Shown piece after piece: positions 6,542 through 13,904 of a stretch of 18,467 bases of DNA. Within the stretch, counting starts at the first letter, position 1. Every line of letters starts with the position of its first letter. Source of the stretch: Clostridia bacterium. Its GTDB lineage: Bacteria; Bacillota_A; Clostridia; Christensenellales; Aristaeellaceae. The notes beneath the pieces were generated by a model. The model ran no database searches and was not told the origin of the DNA. It was given only the letters and a program-made list of their open reading frames with translations. Both the position numbers and the translations under genes were made by a program. The stretch is taken from assembly GCA_017397695.1 (NCBI GenBank), contig JAFQIF010000200.1, positions 1 to 18,467 on the forward strand, written 5' to 3'.

Positions 6542-7621
6542 TTAAGGAATGGAGTCAAAGGAATCCGGCCAGGCGCCGTATGCGCGCAGGCGATCCACGT
6601 AATCCAGCAGGACAGAGGCATTTTGCTGAATCTGGCCGACGTCCGTGATGCGGCACCGATCGTCTGCGATCAGGCGGACAATCGCGTCGTTGATGTGCGC
6701 GCCATAGTGCTCGTAATCGACATAATGATCAAGATTCAGGATCCAGTCGAGGTTCGCCTGAAAATCGTATATGCGCACATTGCCGTAGGCGAGCAGGCGT
6801 TCGCAGGCGGCCTGCTTCTGCATCAGGTTGTAGTTCAGCTGGCCTCTGGTGTAAAAACTGTACCACTGCATCAGCGAATACGGCGGGAAAAAGAAGACGA
6901 ACTGCGTATCGGGATGCGCTTCAATCAGGGGAATGAAATTGTGCTCAATGTTAAGCATCGACTGCTGAGAGAGCGCGGGATGCGTTTCCAGCGGCGCCTG
7001 CGCCACCTCGCCGCCCGAGATCTGCGCGCCGCGCAGCACAGCGTCTGCGCCAAAGGCGAAATCCGCACCCCAGCTGTACATCGTGTCCCGCTGGTCAGGA
7101 TCGGTTTGTCCCAGCGTTTTCAGACACTTGGGAATGTACTTGGCCAGCACGCTCTGATTGAACCAGTACTGCACGTCGTTGAAGAGGTTGTTGTCGTACA
7201 GGTAGGTCGGCATCTCTGTCTTGGGCGTGGTGTAGAAAAAGGAGAGCGCGTCCACATCCAGCCCATAAAAGATGGTTTTGATACTGCGGCTGGCAAAGGC
7301 CATGTCCATCATCTGCTTGTGGTTGAACGGCGTGCCGCCGTTGACACAGAGCTTGACGAACCGGCCGCCCAGCAGATCATCCAGCTGGCTGGGACGGAAA
7401 TTCTCCGTCATCGAGGAGCCGATGATGACGCTGTCATAATCGTAGGATTTGGCGATACCGGCGTTGGAGTAGCTCTGCGTGCCGCTTGCGATGGGTGGGA
7501 TGAAGGCCGTCGCCTTGTGATAGACCTCGAAGGGATCGATGATCACCACCGAGGAGACGACCAGCGCAAGCGCGCCGGCAAGAAGGGTCAGCGTCAGCTT
7601 CCCCCATAGAGATCGTGTCAT
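6542..7621 (-). CDS. SGNH-like membrane-anchored O-acyltransferase partner, paralog 2
   Basis: A 359-residue protein with an N-terminal anchor (about 7-28) and an extracytoplasmic domain. Shared family blocks are I-D-P-F-E-V-Y-H (28-35), D-Y-D-S-V-I-I-G-S-S70-M-T-E-N with the likely catalytic Ser70, L-G-G-R-F-V-K-L, Y-G-L-D-V-D (119-124), F-F-F-P-P-Y-S (243-249), Y-D-F-Q-A-N-L-D-W and D302-Y-E-H305 with the likely catalytic Asp-His. This Ser...DxxH arrangement is that of AlgJ/AlgX/DltD/PatB-type partners of MBOAT proteins, although overall similarity to any named member is not certain. ATG 7621 is chosen over GTG 7627 because AAAGGAG ends 7 nt before ATG 7621 and only 1 nt before the GTG. It lies between the first paralog (21 nt) and the MBOAT gene (18 nt). 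Confidence 0.85.
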   Translation of the reverse strand: MTRSLWGKLTLTLLAGALALVVSSVVIIDPFEVYHKATAFIPPIASGTQSYSNAGIAKSYDYDSVIIGSSMTENFRPSQLDDLLGGRFVKLCVNGGTPFNHKQMMDMAFASRSIKTIFYGLDVDALSFFYTTPKTEMPTYLYDNNLFNDVQYWFNQSVLAKYIPKCLKTLGQTDPDQRDTMYSWGADFAFGADAVLRGAQISGGEVAQAPLETHPALSQQSMLNIEHNFIPLIEAHPDTQFVFFFPPYSLMQWYSFYTRGQLNYNLMQKQAACERLLAYGNVRIYDFQANLDWILNLDHYVDYEHYGAHINDAIVRLIADDRCRITDVGQIQQNASVLLDYVDRLRAYGAWPDSFDSIP

Positions 7622-7642
7622 AGACACGCTCCTTTCGATGAA

Positions 7643-8683
7643 TTACTGCGCGAAGATCAGCTGTACTTGTGTAAGTAGCGCCTGGTTGCTGCGCTCAATC
7701 CGCGCCATATCCGTCACGCGGCACAGTCCGCCGGCCATGGCGTAGGCCATATCGTCATTGACGCACGCGATGTAGTGAATCAGATCGTAATACAGATCGG
7801 AATTCATGACCCAGTCAAAATGCGCCTGAAAGTCGTACAGCTCGACATTGGGTTCCTGCAGCAGCGTCTGAGCAATCAGGTTCTTCTGCGCGATGCGGGT
7901 ATCCAGCTCGCCCTGCACGGCCTGATCGGCCCAGTAGTAGATGGAATAGGGCGGAAAAAACATGGTGAACGTGGTATCGCGATGCGCGCGGATGAAGGGC
8001 AGCACGTTATATTCAAGGCTGAGCTGCGCCAGCTCTATGCCGCGTGCTGTATCGATCTGCGCGGGGATCGGACCGGAAAGGTCCGTCATCGCGCGAAGAC
8101 CGCTGTCTCCGGGCATATCCGGCGGGGACCAGGCGTACATGGCGTCGCGGCTCATGTCCTCATCCGGCGTTCCGATGCGCGAGAATGCCTTAGGGATTTC
8201 GGCAAAGAGCACGCTCTTGTTCAGCCAGTATTTCACATCGTTGAAGAGGTTGTCGTCGTAGAGGTAATCCGGTGTGACAGCCTTCTGATTGGTGTAGTAA
8301 TTGGAGAAGGAGAAAAAGTCCAGACCGTAGACGATGCGCTTCACATTGTGCGTACGGAAAGCGATCTCCATCATCTTTGCATGGTCAAGCGATAGGCCTG
8401 CGTTCATGGAGAGCTTGACGAACCGGCCGCCCAGGGCATCGTCGTATACGCTGGGCGTGCAGTTTTCGGTGACCGAGGAGCCGATAATGGCGCTGTCGTA
8501 GGTATAGGACTTGGCCACGCCTGCACCGGCATACATCTGCGTCTTGCTGTCGTAGGCGGGATTGTAGAAGAGCGCGCGGTGATAGATCTCGAACGGATCG
8601 ACGATCACGACGAGCGCCACGATAAACAGGAGCGAAAAAACCAGCGCGGAGGCGGTGAACAGGCACCAGCGTTTTCTGGTCAT
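7643..8683 (-). CDS. SGNH-like membrane-anchored O-acyltransferase partner, paralog 1
   Basis: The first gene of the O-acylation operon, 346 residues. It has a hydrophobic anchor (about 6-29), V-D-P-F-E-I-Y-H, Y-D-S-A-I-I-G-S-S70-V-T-E-N (likely nucleophile Ser70), L-G-G-R-F-V-K-L, YLYDDNLFNDVKYWLNKSVL (140-159), F-F-P-P-Y-S (242-247), Y-D-F-Q-A-H-F-D-W, and D300-L-I-H303. The nucleophile is at position 70 in all three paralogs without gaps, so they are clearly duplicates. The predicted role is transfer of an acyl group delivered by the MBOAT protein to a surface polymer. It has a good promoter at 8743-8771 and AAAGGA about 9 nt before its ATG. The specificity difference among paralogs cannot be read from sequence. 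Confidence 0.85.
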   Translation of the reverse strand: MTRKRWCLFTASALVFSLLFIVALVVIVDPFEIYHRALFYNPAYDSKTQMYAGAGVAKSYTYDSAIIGSSVTENCTPSVYDDALGGRFVKLSMNAGLSLDHAKMMEIAFRTHNVKRIVYGLDFFSFSNYYTNQKAVTPDYLYDDNLFNDVKYWLNKSVLFAEIPKAFSRIGTPDEDMSRDAMYAWSPPDMPGDSGLRAMTDLSGPIPAQIDTARGIELAQLSLEYNVLPFIRAHRDTTFTMFFPPYSIYYWADQAVQGELDTRIAQKNLIAQTLLQEPNVELYDFQAHFDWVMNSDLYYDLIHYIACVNDDMAYAMAGGLCRVTDMARIERSNQALLTQVQLIFAQ

Positions 8684-8742
8684 GTCAGCCGATCCTTTCT
8701 ATATAATGCGTTTGCCGGCAAATGCACATAACAAATCACTTT

Positions 8743-8771
8743 ATTATACACGATAACCGTTTTGAATGCAA
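8743..8771 (-). promoter_or_regulatory. Sigma-A-type promoter of the O-acylation operon
   Basis: On the minus strand, TTGCAT (8766-8771) and TATAAT (8743-8748) are separated by exactly 17 bases. Transcription would start near 8736, leaving a leader of about 50 nt before the ATG at 8683. No other promoter is evident inside the operon. Confidence 0.75.
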
Positions 8772-8820
8772 CCGGACGGCATAAGCACGGTTGTTCAGAA
8801 ACCCAAATGCAACCTGTATG

Positions 8821-8838
8821 ATGCAGAATAATCTGCAT
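8821..8838. repeat. 18-bp perfect inverted repeat upstream of the O-acylation promoter
   Basis: ATGCAGA and TCTGCAT flank ATAA as a perfect 7-bp dyad. It lies about 50 bp upstream of the -35 of the O-acylation operon and just beyond the terminator of the upstream gene. It could be an activator site, but no known regulator motif is recognised. Confidence 0.5.
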
Positions 8839-8843
8839 AATAA

Positions 8844-8861
8844 AAGCCCCCGCAGGGGCTT
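8844..8861 (-). terminator. Terminator of the L,D-transpeptidase gene
   Basis: The stem AAGCCCC/GGGGCTT around a 4-base loop is followed on the minus strand by TTTTATTA. It lies 15 nt past the stop of the gene at 8876-10321 and separates it from the O-acylation operon. Confidence 0.85.
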
Positions 8862-8875
8862 GAAAAGCGGCAGGA

Positions 8876-10321
8876 TCAGCCGACGCTGTCCTCCATGATC
8901 GGCGTGAGGGGCACGTACTCCGGCAACACCATGGGTACGGCAGCCGGAAGCGGCGTTGCTGCGAGGGCGGGCGCAGCCGTTGCCTGGACGGCAGGCACAG
9001 GGGTGGATACGACGGCAGGAGAAGGGGATACGCTTTGTGATGCCTGGTCGGGGTCTGCGGCAGTGGAGAAGAGCAGCGCCTGCGTCTGCTTGCCCGCCGC
9101 GCCGTCCACAGTCAGACCATGATCGCGCTGGAAGTTTTCCACGGCTTTGATCGTGCCGCCGTAGTAGCCGCCGGATACGGTGCCGTTATAGTAGCCCAGC
9201 TCCTTCAGGCGCATCTGCAGCATGAACACGTCTTCGCCCTTTCGGCCGCGATACAGCGTGCGGTACTCCGTCGGCCAGTTTTCCGGGCTGTATACGGGTG
9301 TGGGCGTGGGCGCGGACAGGGAACGCTCGCGAAGCGTTTCGCTGTTCAGTCCGCGCTTTAAGGTCATCGTGTATTCGGGATCGTATTCGCCCTCGTAGAC
9401 GGTGATGATGGTACCGGCTTCACAGTTGTCGTAGATCCATTTGGCGTCGGATACGTACAGGCGTACGCAGCCGTGCGAGGCGGGAGAACCCAGATCCTCG
9501 AAGGACTGGACGGAGAGCGTGTTTTCGTCCGCTGCGGTGTAGAGCACGGAGTGGAAGGCGTTGGCGCTGTCGATACGCGTCAGATACTGCGCGTGGGAAT
9601 CCCAGGTCGGGAAATAGCCCCAGCGGGCGCGCTTTTTCGGCATGATGGTGGTGCCCAGCGGCGTGGGATTGCGGCTGGTGCCGGTGGAGCAGATCATCTC
9701 GCGCACGAGCACATTGTAGCTGCCGGATTCATCGTAGGTGTATGCGCGCACGATCTGATTGGCCACGTCGACCATCAGCGTGTATTTTGTCGGTGCGGGC
9801 GTGGGCGAGGGGCGCGGCGTGGCATGGGCGGGCACGGCGTCGCCGGAGAAGAGCAGCTCTTGTGTCTGCCGTCCGGCCACGCCGTCCACAGCCAGGCCGT
9901 TGTGCCCCTGGAAGGCGCGGACGGCCTTTTGCGTGATTTCGTAATAGCCGCCGGAAGAGCGCGCATCGTAAAAGCCGAGCTCTCTGAGGCGATCCTGCAG
10001 GCGCTCGACCAGCGCGCCGTTGGAGCCGTATTCAAGCTTGCGCGTGTAGGAAAAAGGCTCTGGGATCGGCGTGGGCAGGGGCGTATCCAGGCTGTAAGCT
10101 TCAATCAGGCGCGATTCCTGTGCGTCATATGGGGAGGGGGTCTGCGTGGGGACGTAGGCAGCCGCATGTGCTGCGGGCGGATCATCCGGCGGCAGGAAGT
10201 CGATTTCGCCGTCGTCGCCCATGATCACCTTGCCGTTTTCATCCTCGAAGAGGATGATTTCCGCGCAGGCGGGCAGGGGCAGCAGCGCAAGCAGCAAAAG
10301 CAGAGTAATGAGTCGCCTCAT
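8876..10321 (-). CDS. L,D-transpeptidase (YkuD) with two PG-binding domains
   Basis: A 481-residue exported protein. The N-terminal signal peptide has a cleavage site near A20 (P-A-C-A|E). A Pro/Thr-rich stretch is followed by a first PG_binding_1 domain (about 94-160), the YkuD catalytic domain (about 178-312) with G-S-P-A-S-H283-G-C285-V-R287, a Pro/Thr linker, a second PG_binding_1 domain (about 357-420), and a Pro/Ala-rich tail. Cys285 would attack meso-DAP stem peptides to form 3-3 cross-links or attach other groups outside the cell. L-P-A-C could also be read as a weak lipobox, but Pro before Ala makes lipidation less likely. It is a single-gene unit with its own promoter (10371-10399), GGAGG 8 nt before ATG, and a terminator. 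PG-binding domains on both sides of YkuD are an uncommon but known layout. Confidence 0.94.
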   Translation of the reverse strand: MRRLITLLLLLALLPLPACAEIILFEDENGKVIMGDDGEIDFLPPDDPPAAHAAAYVPTQTPSPYDAQESRLIEAYSLDTPLPTPIPEPFSYTRKLEYGSNGALVERLQDRLRELGFYDARSSGGYYEITQKAVRAFQGHNGLAVDGVAGRQTQELLFSGDAVPAHATPRPSPTPAPTKYTLMVDVANQIVRAYTYDESGSYNVLVREMICSTGTSRNPTPLGTTIMPKKRARWGYFPTWDSHAQYLTRIDSANAFHSVLYTAADENTLSVQSFEDLGSPASHGCVRLYVSDAKWIYDNCEAGTIITVYEGEYDPEYTMTLKRGLNSETLRERSLSAPTPTPVYSPENWPTEYRTLYRGRKGEDVFMLQMRLKELGYYNGTVSGGYYGGTIKAVENFQRDHGLTVDGAAGKQTQALLFSTAADPDQASQSVSPSPAVVSTPVPAVQATAAPALAATPLPAAVPMVLPEYVPLTPIMEDSVG

Positions 10322-10370
10322 GATGTGACCTCCGGATATGTCAAGGGGAAAGATGCAGATTCATGCCTTC

Positions 10371-10399
10371 ATCATAGCACAGACGGCCCGGGGCTGCAA
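10371..10399 (-). promoter_or_regulatory. Promoter of the L,D-transpeptidase gene
   Basis: The minus-strand hexamers TTGCAG (10394-10399) and TATGAT (10371-10376) are spaced by 17 bases. They lie about 50 nt upstream of the ATG at 10321, just after the terminator of the preceding gene. Confidence 0.65.
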
Positions 10400-10405
10400 G
10401 GCGGC

Positions 10406-10434
10406 AAAAAAAGGCTCCCCGTGACGGGGAGCCT
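10406..10434 (-). terminator. Terminator of the HtrA-type protease gene
   Basis: A 9-bp stem (AGGCTCCCC/GGGGAGCCT) with a 5-base loop runs into seven T residues on the minus strand. It begins 13 nt beyond the protease stop codon. Confidence 0.93.
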
Positions 10435-10446
10435 GATGGACAAGGA

Positions 10447-11649
10447 TCAGTTTGCCTGGTTTTCGATCAGCGTCGGCTGCGGCATGACGATTTCCAGCGT
10501 CAGCTCACGGCCATTGCGGTCCACCTTGATGGAGACGACGTCGCCGGTGGTATGGCCGGCTTTGAGGGTATTCAGGTCGTCGGCGGTGACCACCTTCTCA
10601 TCGCTGAATTCGATGATGATGTCGCCGCGCTGCAGGCCCGCACGCTCAGCGGCGCTCATGGAGGAGACCTCGGTGATGTACAGGCCGACCGGATAGCCGT
10701 ACTGCTTGCTCATCTCCTCGGTGATCTGGGAGATGGTGATGCCCAGCATGATCTGGCTGCCCAGCGTCTGCGCCTGTACGGATTCCGGATCGTTGATCAT
10801 GCCTGTGACGAGTTCCTTGATGTCGTTGACCGGGATCGCGTAGCCCATGCCCTCGATGGATACGGAGGAGGACTTGGCGTAGACCAGGCCGATCACGTTG
10901 CCGTAGGAGTCAAACAGCGCGCCGCCGGAGTTGCCCGGGTTGATGGAGGCGTCGGTCTGGATGGCGCTGATGGTCACATCGTCGATGGTCAGTTCCTGCT
11001 CGGTGGCGGAGATGATGCCGGCGGTGACGCTGCCGTGCACGTTGCCCATCGGGTTGCCGATGGCCACGGCCAACTCGCCGATTTCCAGCTGATCGCTGTC
11101 GCCGAACTCGGCGGCGTTGAGGCCTTCGGCTTCAATCTTGAGCACGGCCACGTCGTTGCTCTCGGAGGAACCGATCAGGGTTGCTTCATAGGTGACCTCT
11201 TCGGCGTCCGGGTCTTCCGGCATCACGTAAACGGTGATCTTGTCCGCACCGGCGATGACATGATGGTTGGTCATGATATAGCCATCCTCAGAGAGGATGA
11301 TGCCGGAGCCTGCGCCGGTCTGGGTGTATTCGCGCTGCTGGCCGCGGGGGGTGCCGTAGCCGTAGCCATAGCCGAAGCCCGGGAACATGGAGCCGAACGG
11401 ATTGTAGTAGCCGGAGTCATAATCGTTGTAGACGACGGTGGTCTCGGTTTCGATCGCCACGACGGAAGTGCGGCACTTTTTGGAAATCTCCGGGATCGAG
11501 AGTGCGTTTTCCTTGGCGGCGGCCTCGACGATGGAGAAGTGCTTGCCGCTGTTTTCTTCAGCGAAGACGGTGGCGGAAGCGGTGACGGCGAGGGCCAGCG
11601 CCATCGTCAGCGCTGCCAGCTTGCGAAGGGAACGATTCTTAAGCATCAT
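10447..11649 (-). CDS. htrA: HtrA/DegP-type trypsin-like serine protease with PDZ domain
   Basis: An exported quality-control protease of 400 residues. It has a signal peptide with cleavage near T-V-F-A|E-E, a Tyr/Gly-rich low-complexity segment (about 72-105), the trypsin-like domain with catalytic His130 (T-N-H-H-V), Asp166 (S-N-D-V-A-V-L) and Ser241 (N-P-G-N-S-G-G-A-L-F), then one PDZ domain (about 292-385). It would degrade or refold damaged envelope proteins. The open frame extends upstream to 11703, but that Met overlaps the -10 box at 11695-11700. AAAGGAG at 11658-11664 is 8 nt before ATG 11649, so 11649 is chosen (ATG 11655 is too close, 11646 is possible). It has its own terminator. 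Confidence 0.94.
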   Translation of the reverse strand: MMLKNRSLRKLAALTMALALAVTASATVFAEENSGKHFSIVEAAAKENALSIPEISKKCRTSVVAIETETTVVYNDYDSGYYNPFGSMFPGFGYGYGYGTPRGQQREYTQTGAGSGIILSEDGYIMTNHHVIAGADKITVYVMPEDPDAEEVTYEATLIGSSESNDVAVLKIEAEGLNAAEFGDSDQLEIGELAVAIGNPMGNVHGSVTAGIISATEQELTIDDVTISAIQTDASINPGNSGGALFDSYGNVIGLVYAKSSSVSIEGMGYAIPVNDIKELVTGMINDPESVQAQTLGSQIMLGITISQITEEMSKQYGYPVGLYITEVSSMSAAERAGLQRGDIIIEFSDEKVVTADDLNTLKAGHTTGDVVSIKVDRNGRELTLEIVMPQPTLIENQAN

Positions 11650-11694
11650 ATTCATATCTCCTTTCGGGGTCGTGTTGTATCCTTCGATGGTTGT

Positions 11695-11700
11695 ATTATA
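11695..11700 (-). promoter_or_regulatory. -10 element of the HtrA-type protease promoter
   Basis: A perfect TATAAT on the minus strand gives a start near 11688 and a leader of about 40 nt before ATG 11649. The -35 region is poor (ATGATC at 17 bp), which may mean activator dependence. Confidence 0.55.
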
Positions 11701-11772
11701 CATACGCTCTGTGGATGGATCATGAAAGGATTTGGAAACTATTATTAAAGAATTGTGGCGCGAATGTGAAGG

Positions 11773-12972
11773 TCAGTCGCTTTGGCTGAGCGCAGCAAAA
11801 CCGGCAGCGAGCAGATCGAAACCGGCGCGCATGAGCGGGGGCTGCCTGACAAGGCGCACGCCGCTGGTCATCACGCCTACGCCTGCGCCCGAAGCGGGAT
11901 CGGCAAACAGCTCTGCACACATGCCGTAGGCCACGCCCTGATGGCCGACCGGCGAAACGCCGGGAAGCAGATCGGGCAGGAAGGCAACGTTGAGTCCGCG
12001 TCCGGCGAAGGTGATGCCGGGCTTTCCATCCTGCGGAGCGCGCATCATGGAAAGCGACGCGGGGGAGAGCACGCCCATGCCGTCTGTGGAGCTGAGCAGG
12101 CGTATCAGCTGCGCAAGGCCGCGGCTGTCGGTGATCATCCGTCCGGCGGCGATGAGATAATCGCGTTCGGGATCGAAATCTTCCGGCGGGCGGGCAGCCA
12201 GCGCCGCGGCGTCGTATCTGAGCCGGGGCGGCAGAACGCCGCGAATGCTGTAACCGTCGGCAAGGTCGTCTGCCGGCAAGATGCGGCGCGGATCATAGCT
12301 GGCGCGGATGGCGAGAGGGGCAAACACGCGCGATTGCAGGATGTCGTCAAAGGGCATACCGGCTGCGCGCTCAAGCACAACGCCTGCGACGCCCGCACCC
12401 AAATTGCTGTAAAGAAACGATGCGCCGGGCGGAGATGCCGTCCAGCTGGAAGGATCGCCGAGCAGCTGGGCAAGTGTGCAGCCCGGCTGCATGCCGCGCG
12501 TGCCGTATGGGCCGTCATCGGTGATGGCGGAGGTATGCGTGAGCAGCATGCGCAGCGTAACGGGAACATCCGGTACATGCGGATTGCGGACAGGATAGCC
12601 AAGGACATCGGAAACGTCGCTGTCCAAAGAGAGCAGTCCGTCCTGCGCAAGCGACAGCGCGGCAAAGCTCATCACCAGCTTGGAGACAGATGCGATGCGG
12701 AAGCAGGTTTTGTCCGTCACGGGAATCTTTGGCCTTAGCCGGGCATAACCGTAGTGAAACGTATCGACTGCGCCGCCGGGATGGCAGAGCACGACGCTCG
12801 CGCCGACAGCGCGATTGCGCCGGAGGATGGCGTACAGGCGTGCCTCGAGCCTTTGTCGGCTGCCCGGCGTGAAGCGGCCGGACTCGTCCGTATGCAGCGG
12901 CCCCAGCGATTCGCTGAGCCGAAGCGCGCGCTGGCGCAGGGCGGCGAGCTCGGACGCAGATGGATTCTTCAT
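11773..12972 (-). CDS. Serine hydrolase, beta-lactamase class C/esterase family
   Basis: A 399-residue serine hydrolase. It has S95-V-S-K98 (the S-x-x-K nucleophile motif in FRIASVSKL), Y188-S-N190 (Y-x-N) and H344-Q-G346 (H-x-G in place of K-T-G), the full active-site set of class C beta-lactamase-like hydrolases, esterases and DD-peptidases. No signal peptide or membrane segment is visible, so it is probably cytoplasmic and more likely an esterase or amidase than a secreted beta-lactamase. GGAGG lies 5 nt before the ATG, and a consensus promoter lies at 13002-13030. No hairpin terminator is seen in the 68 nt before the protease promoter region. Substrate unknown. Confidence 0.88.
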   Translation of the reverse strand: MKNPSASELAALRQRALRLSESLGPLHTDESGRFTPGSRQRLEARLYAILRRNRAVGASVVLCHPGGAVDTFHYGYARLRPKIPVTDKTCFRIASVSKLVMSFAALSLAQDGLLSLDSDVSDVLGYPVRNPHVPDVPVTLRMLLTHTSAITDDGPYGTRGMQPGCTLAQLLGDPSSWTASPPGASFLYSNLGAGVAGVVLERAAGMPFDDILQSRVFAPLAIRASYDPRRILPADDLADGYSIRGVLPPRLRYDAAALAARPPEDFDPERDYLIAAGRMITDSRGLAQLIRLLSSTDGMGVLSPASLSMMRAPQDGKPGITFAGRGLNVAFLPDLLPGVSPVGHQGVAYGMCAELFADPASGAGVGVMTSGVRLVRQPPLMRAGFDLLAAGFAALSQSD

Positions 12973-13001
12973 GGCAGCCTCCGTTTTGTAGCGTTGATGA
13001 T

Positions 13002-13030
13002 ATTGTAATCGTAAGACTTATGCTTGTCAA
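13002..13030 (-). promoter_or_regulatory. Promoter of the serine hydrolase gene
   Basis: On the minus strand, a perfect -35 TTGACA (13025-13030), a 17-bp spacer and TACAAT (13002-13007). It sits 30 nt upstream of the ATG at 12972 and is divergent to the mgtC-type promoter, with about 32 bp between the two -35 boxes. Confidence 0.8.
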
Positions 13031-13062
13031 CGCGGGAATCCATGTCCGCAAGCAGATGCGGC

Positions 13063-13091
13063 TTGCATTTTCACACAGATGGGTATATACT
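13063..13091 (+). promoter_or_regulatory. Promoter of the MgtC-type gene
   Basis: TTGCAT (13063-13068), a 17-bp spacer and TATACT (13086-13091). Predicted transcription starts near 13098, about 75 nt before the start codon, inside a short tandem repeat. Confidence 0.7.
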
Positions 13092-13095
13092 GATT

Positions 13096-13117
13096 AACAC
13101 AGATTTAACACAGATTT
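13096..13117. repeat. Tandem 11-bp repeat at the MgtC-gene transcription start
   Basis: AACACAGATTT occurs twice back to back. A shorter relative, ACACAGAT, occurs at 13072-13079 inside the promoter spacer. The 11-bp period is about one helical turn, so a repressor site is possible, but chance or slippage cannot be excluded. Confidence 0.6.
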
Positions 13118-13172
13118 TTCATAAATCAAAAAATAATGCTGTGAAGCGGCATGCATGATGGAGGCGGGAACG

Positions 13173-13904
13173 ATGCTGGAGCAAGTGAACGGGATCCTCG
13201 GCGGACTGGTAAGATTCGGTCAGCCGCTGAGCATATCGACCCTGATGCTGCGCATTGCGGCGGCGGTGTTCATCGGCGCGATTATCGGTATCGATCGCGA
13301 GATCAAGAACCGGCCTGCCGGCATGCGCACGCACGTGCTGGTGTGCGTGGGCGCGGCGCTGGTGTCGCTCATCGAGCAGCAGAGCGCGGCGGCTGTGCTG
13401 GCGCTGGGGCCAGGCAGCCCGATCAATGTGAGCATAGGCCGCATTACCTCCACGGTTGTCTCCGGCGTGGGCTTTCTGGGCGCTGGCACGATCTTCATGT
13501 CCGAGCGCAAGATTTCCGGCTTGACGACGGCGGCGTCGCTGTGGTGCACGGCGTGTATCGGTCTGGCAGTCGGCTCGGGCTTTATCCTGATGGCAGGCCT
13601 TGCGGGCGTCATCGTGCTGGTTGTGCTCAAGACGCTGCAGAAGATTATTCATGTGCATGCGCTCAAGAAGCTGGAGGTGCAGTTTGTCCATCGTCAGGAG
13701 ACGCTGTCCTTCCTGACCGAATACTTTTCCGGGCACAATATTCATATTCTGGATATGGACTTTCATGCGGAAACAAAGCCGGAGGGGAATCTGTATACCA
13801 ATCTCTACACGCTGACCCTGCCGGCGAATACGAATTACGTCGACCTTATCGAGACGCTGTCTGAGCATCCGAACATCCGCCGCGTGCGCACGCGCAATCT
13901 GTAA
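13173..13904 (+). CDS. MgtC/SapB family membrane protein
   Basis: A 243-residue protein. The N-terminal half has four to five hydrophobic helices bearing the family signatures I-G-A-I-I-G-I-D-R-E, N-R-P-A-G-M-R-T-H, G-V-G-F-L-G-A-G-T-I and SGLTTAASLWCTACIGLAVG. The C-terminal part (about 165-243) is a soluble ACT-like domain. MgtC-type proteins are linked to magnesium limitation, membrane potential and acid stress, but the role in this group is unproven. The frame is open from ATG 13155, but GGAGG at 13160-13164 sits 8 nt before ATG 13173, so that start is chosen. Its last 59 bp overlap the convergent MATE gene, so neither gene can have an independent terminator between them. It has its own promoter at 13063-13091. 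Confidence 0.92.
   Translation: MLEQVNGILGGLVRFGQPLSISTLMLRIAAAVFIGAIIGIDREIKNRPAGMRTHVLVCVGAALVSLIEQQSAAAVLALGPGSPINVSIGRITSTVVSGVGFLGAGTIFMSERKISGLTTAASLWCTACIGLAVGSGFILMAGLAGVIVLVVLKTLQKIIHVHALKKLEVQFVHRQETLSFLTEYFSGHNIHILDMDFHAETKPEGNLYTNLYTLTLPANTNYVDLIETLSEHPNIRRVRTRNL

Noticed and set aside
5075..7609. Very long plus-strand open frame of 844 codons opposite the MBOAT and SGNH-like genes
   Set aside because: Its composition is rich in Arg, His, Gln and Glu with no domain pattern, as expected for the antisense of GC-rich genes. The minus-strand genes carry clear catalytic motifs, ribosome sites and a promoter.
9473..11748. Long plus-strand frames opposite the L,D-transpeptidase and HtrA genes
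   Set aside because: They cross terminators and promoters of the real minus-strand genes and lack any recognisable motif.
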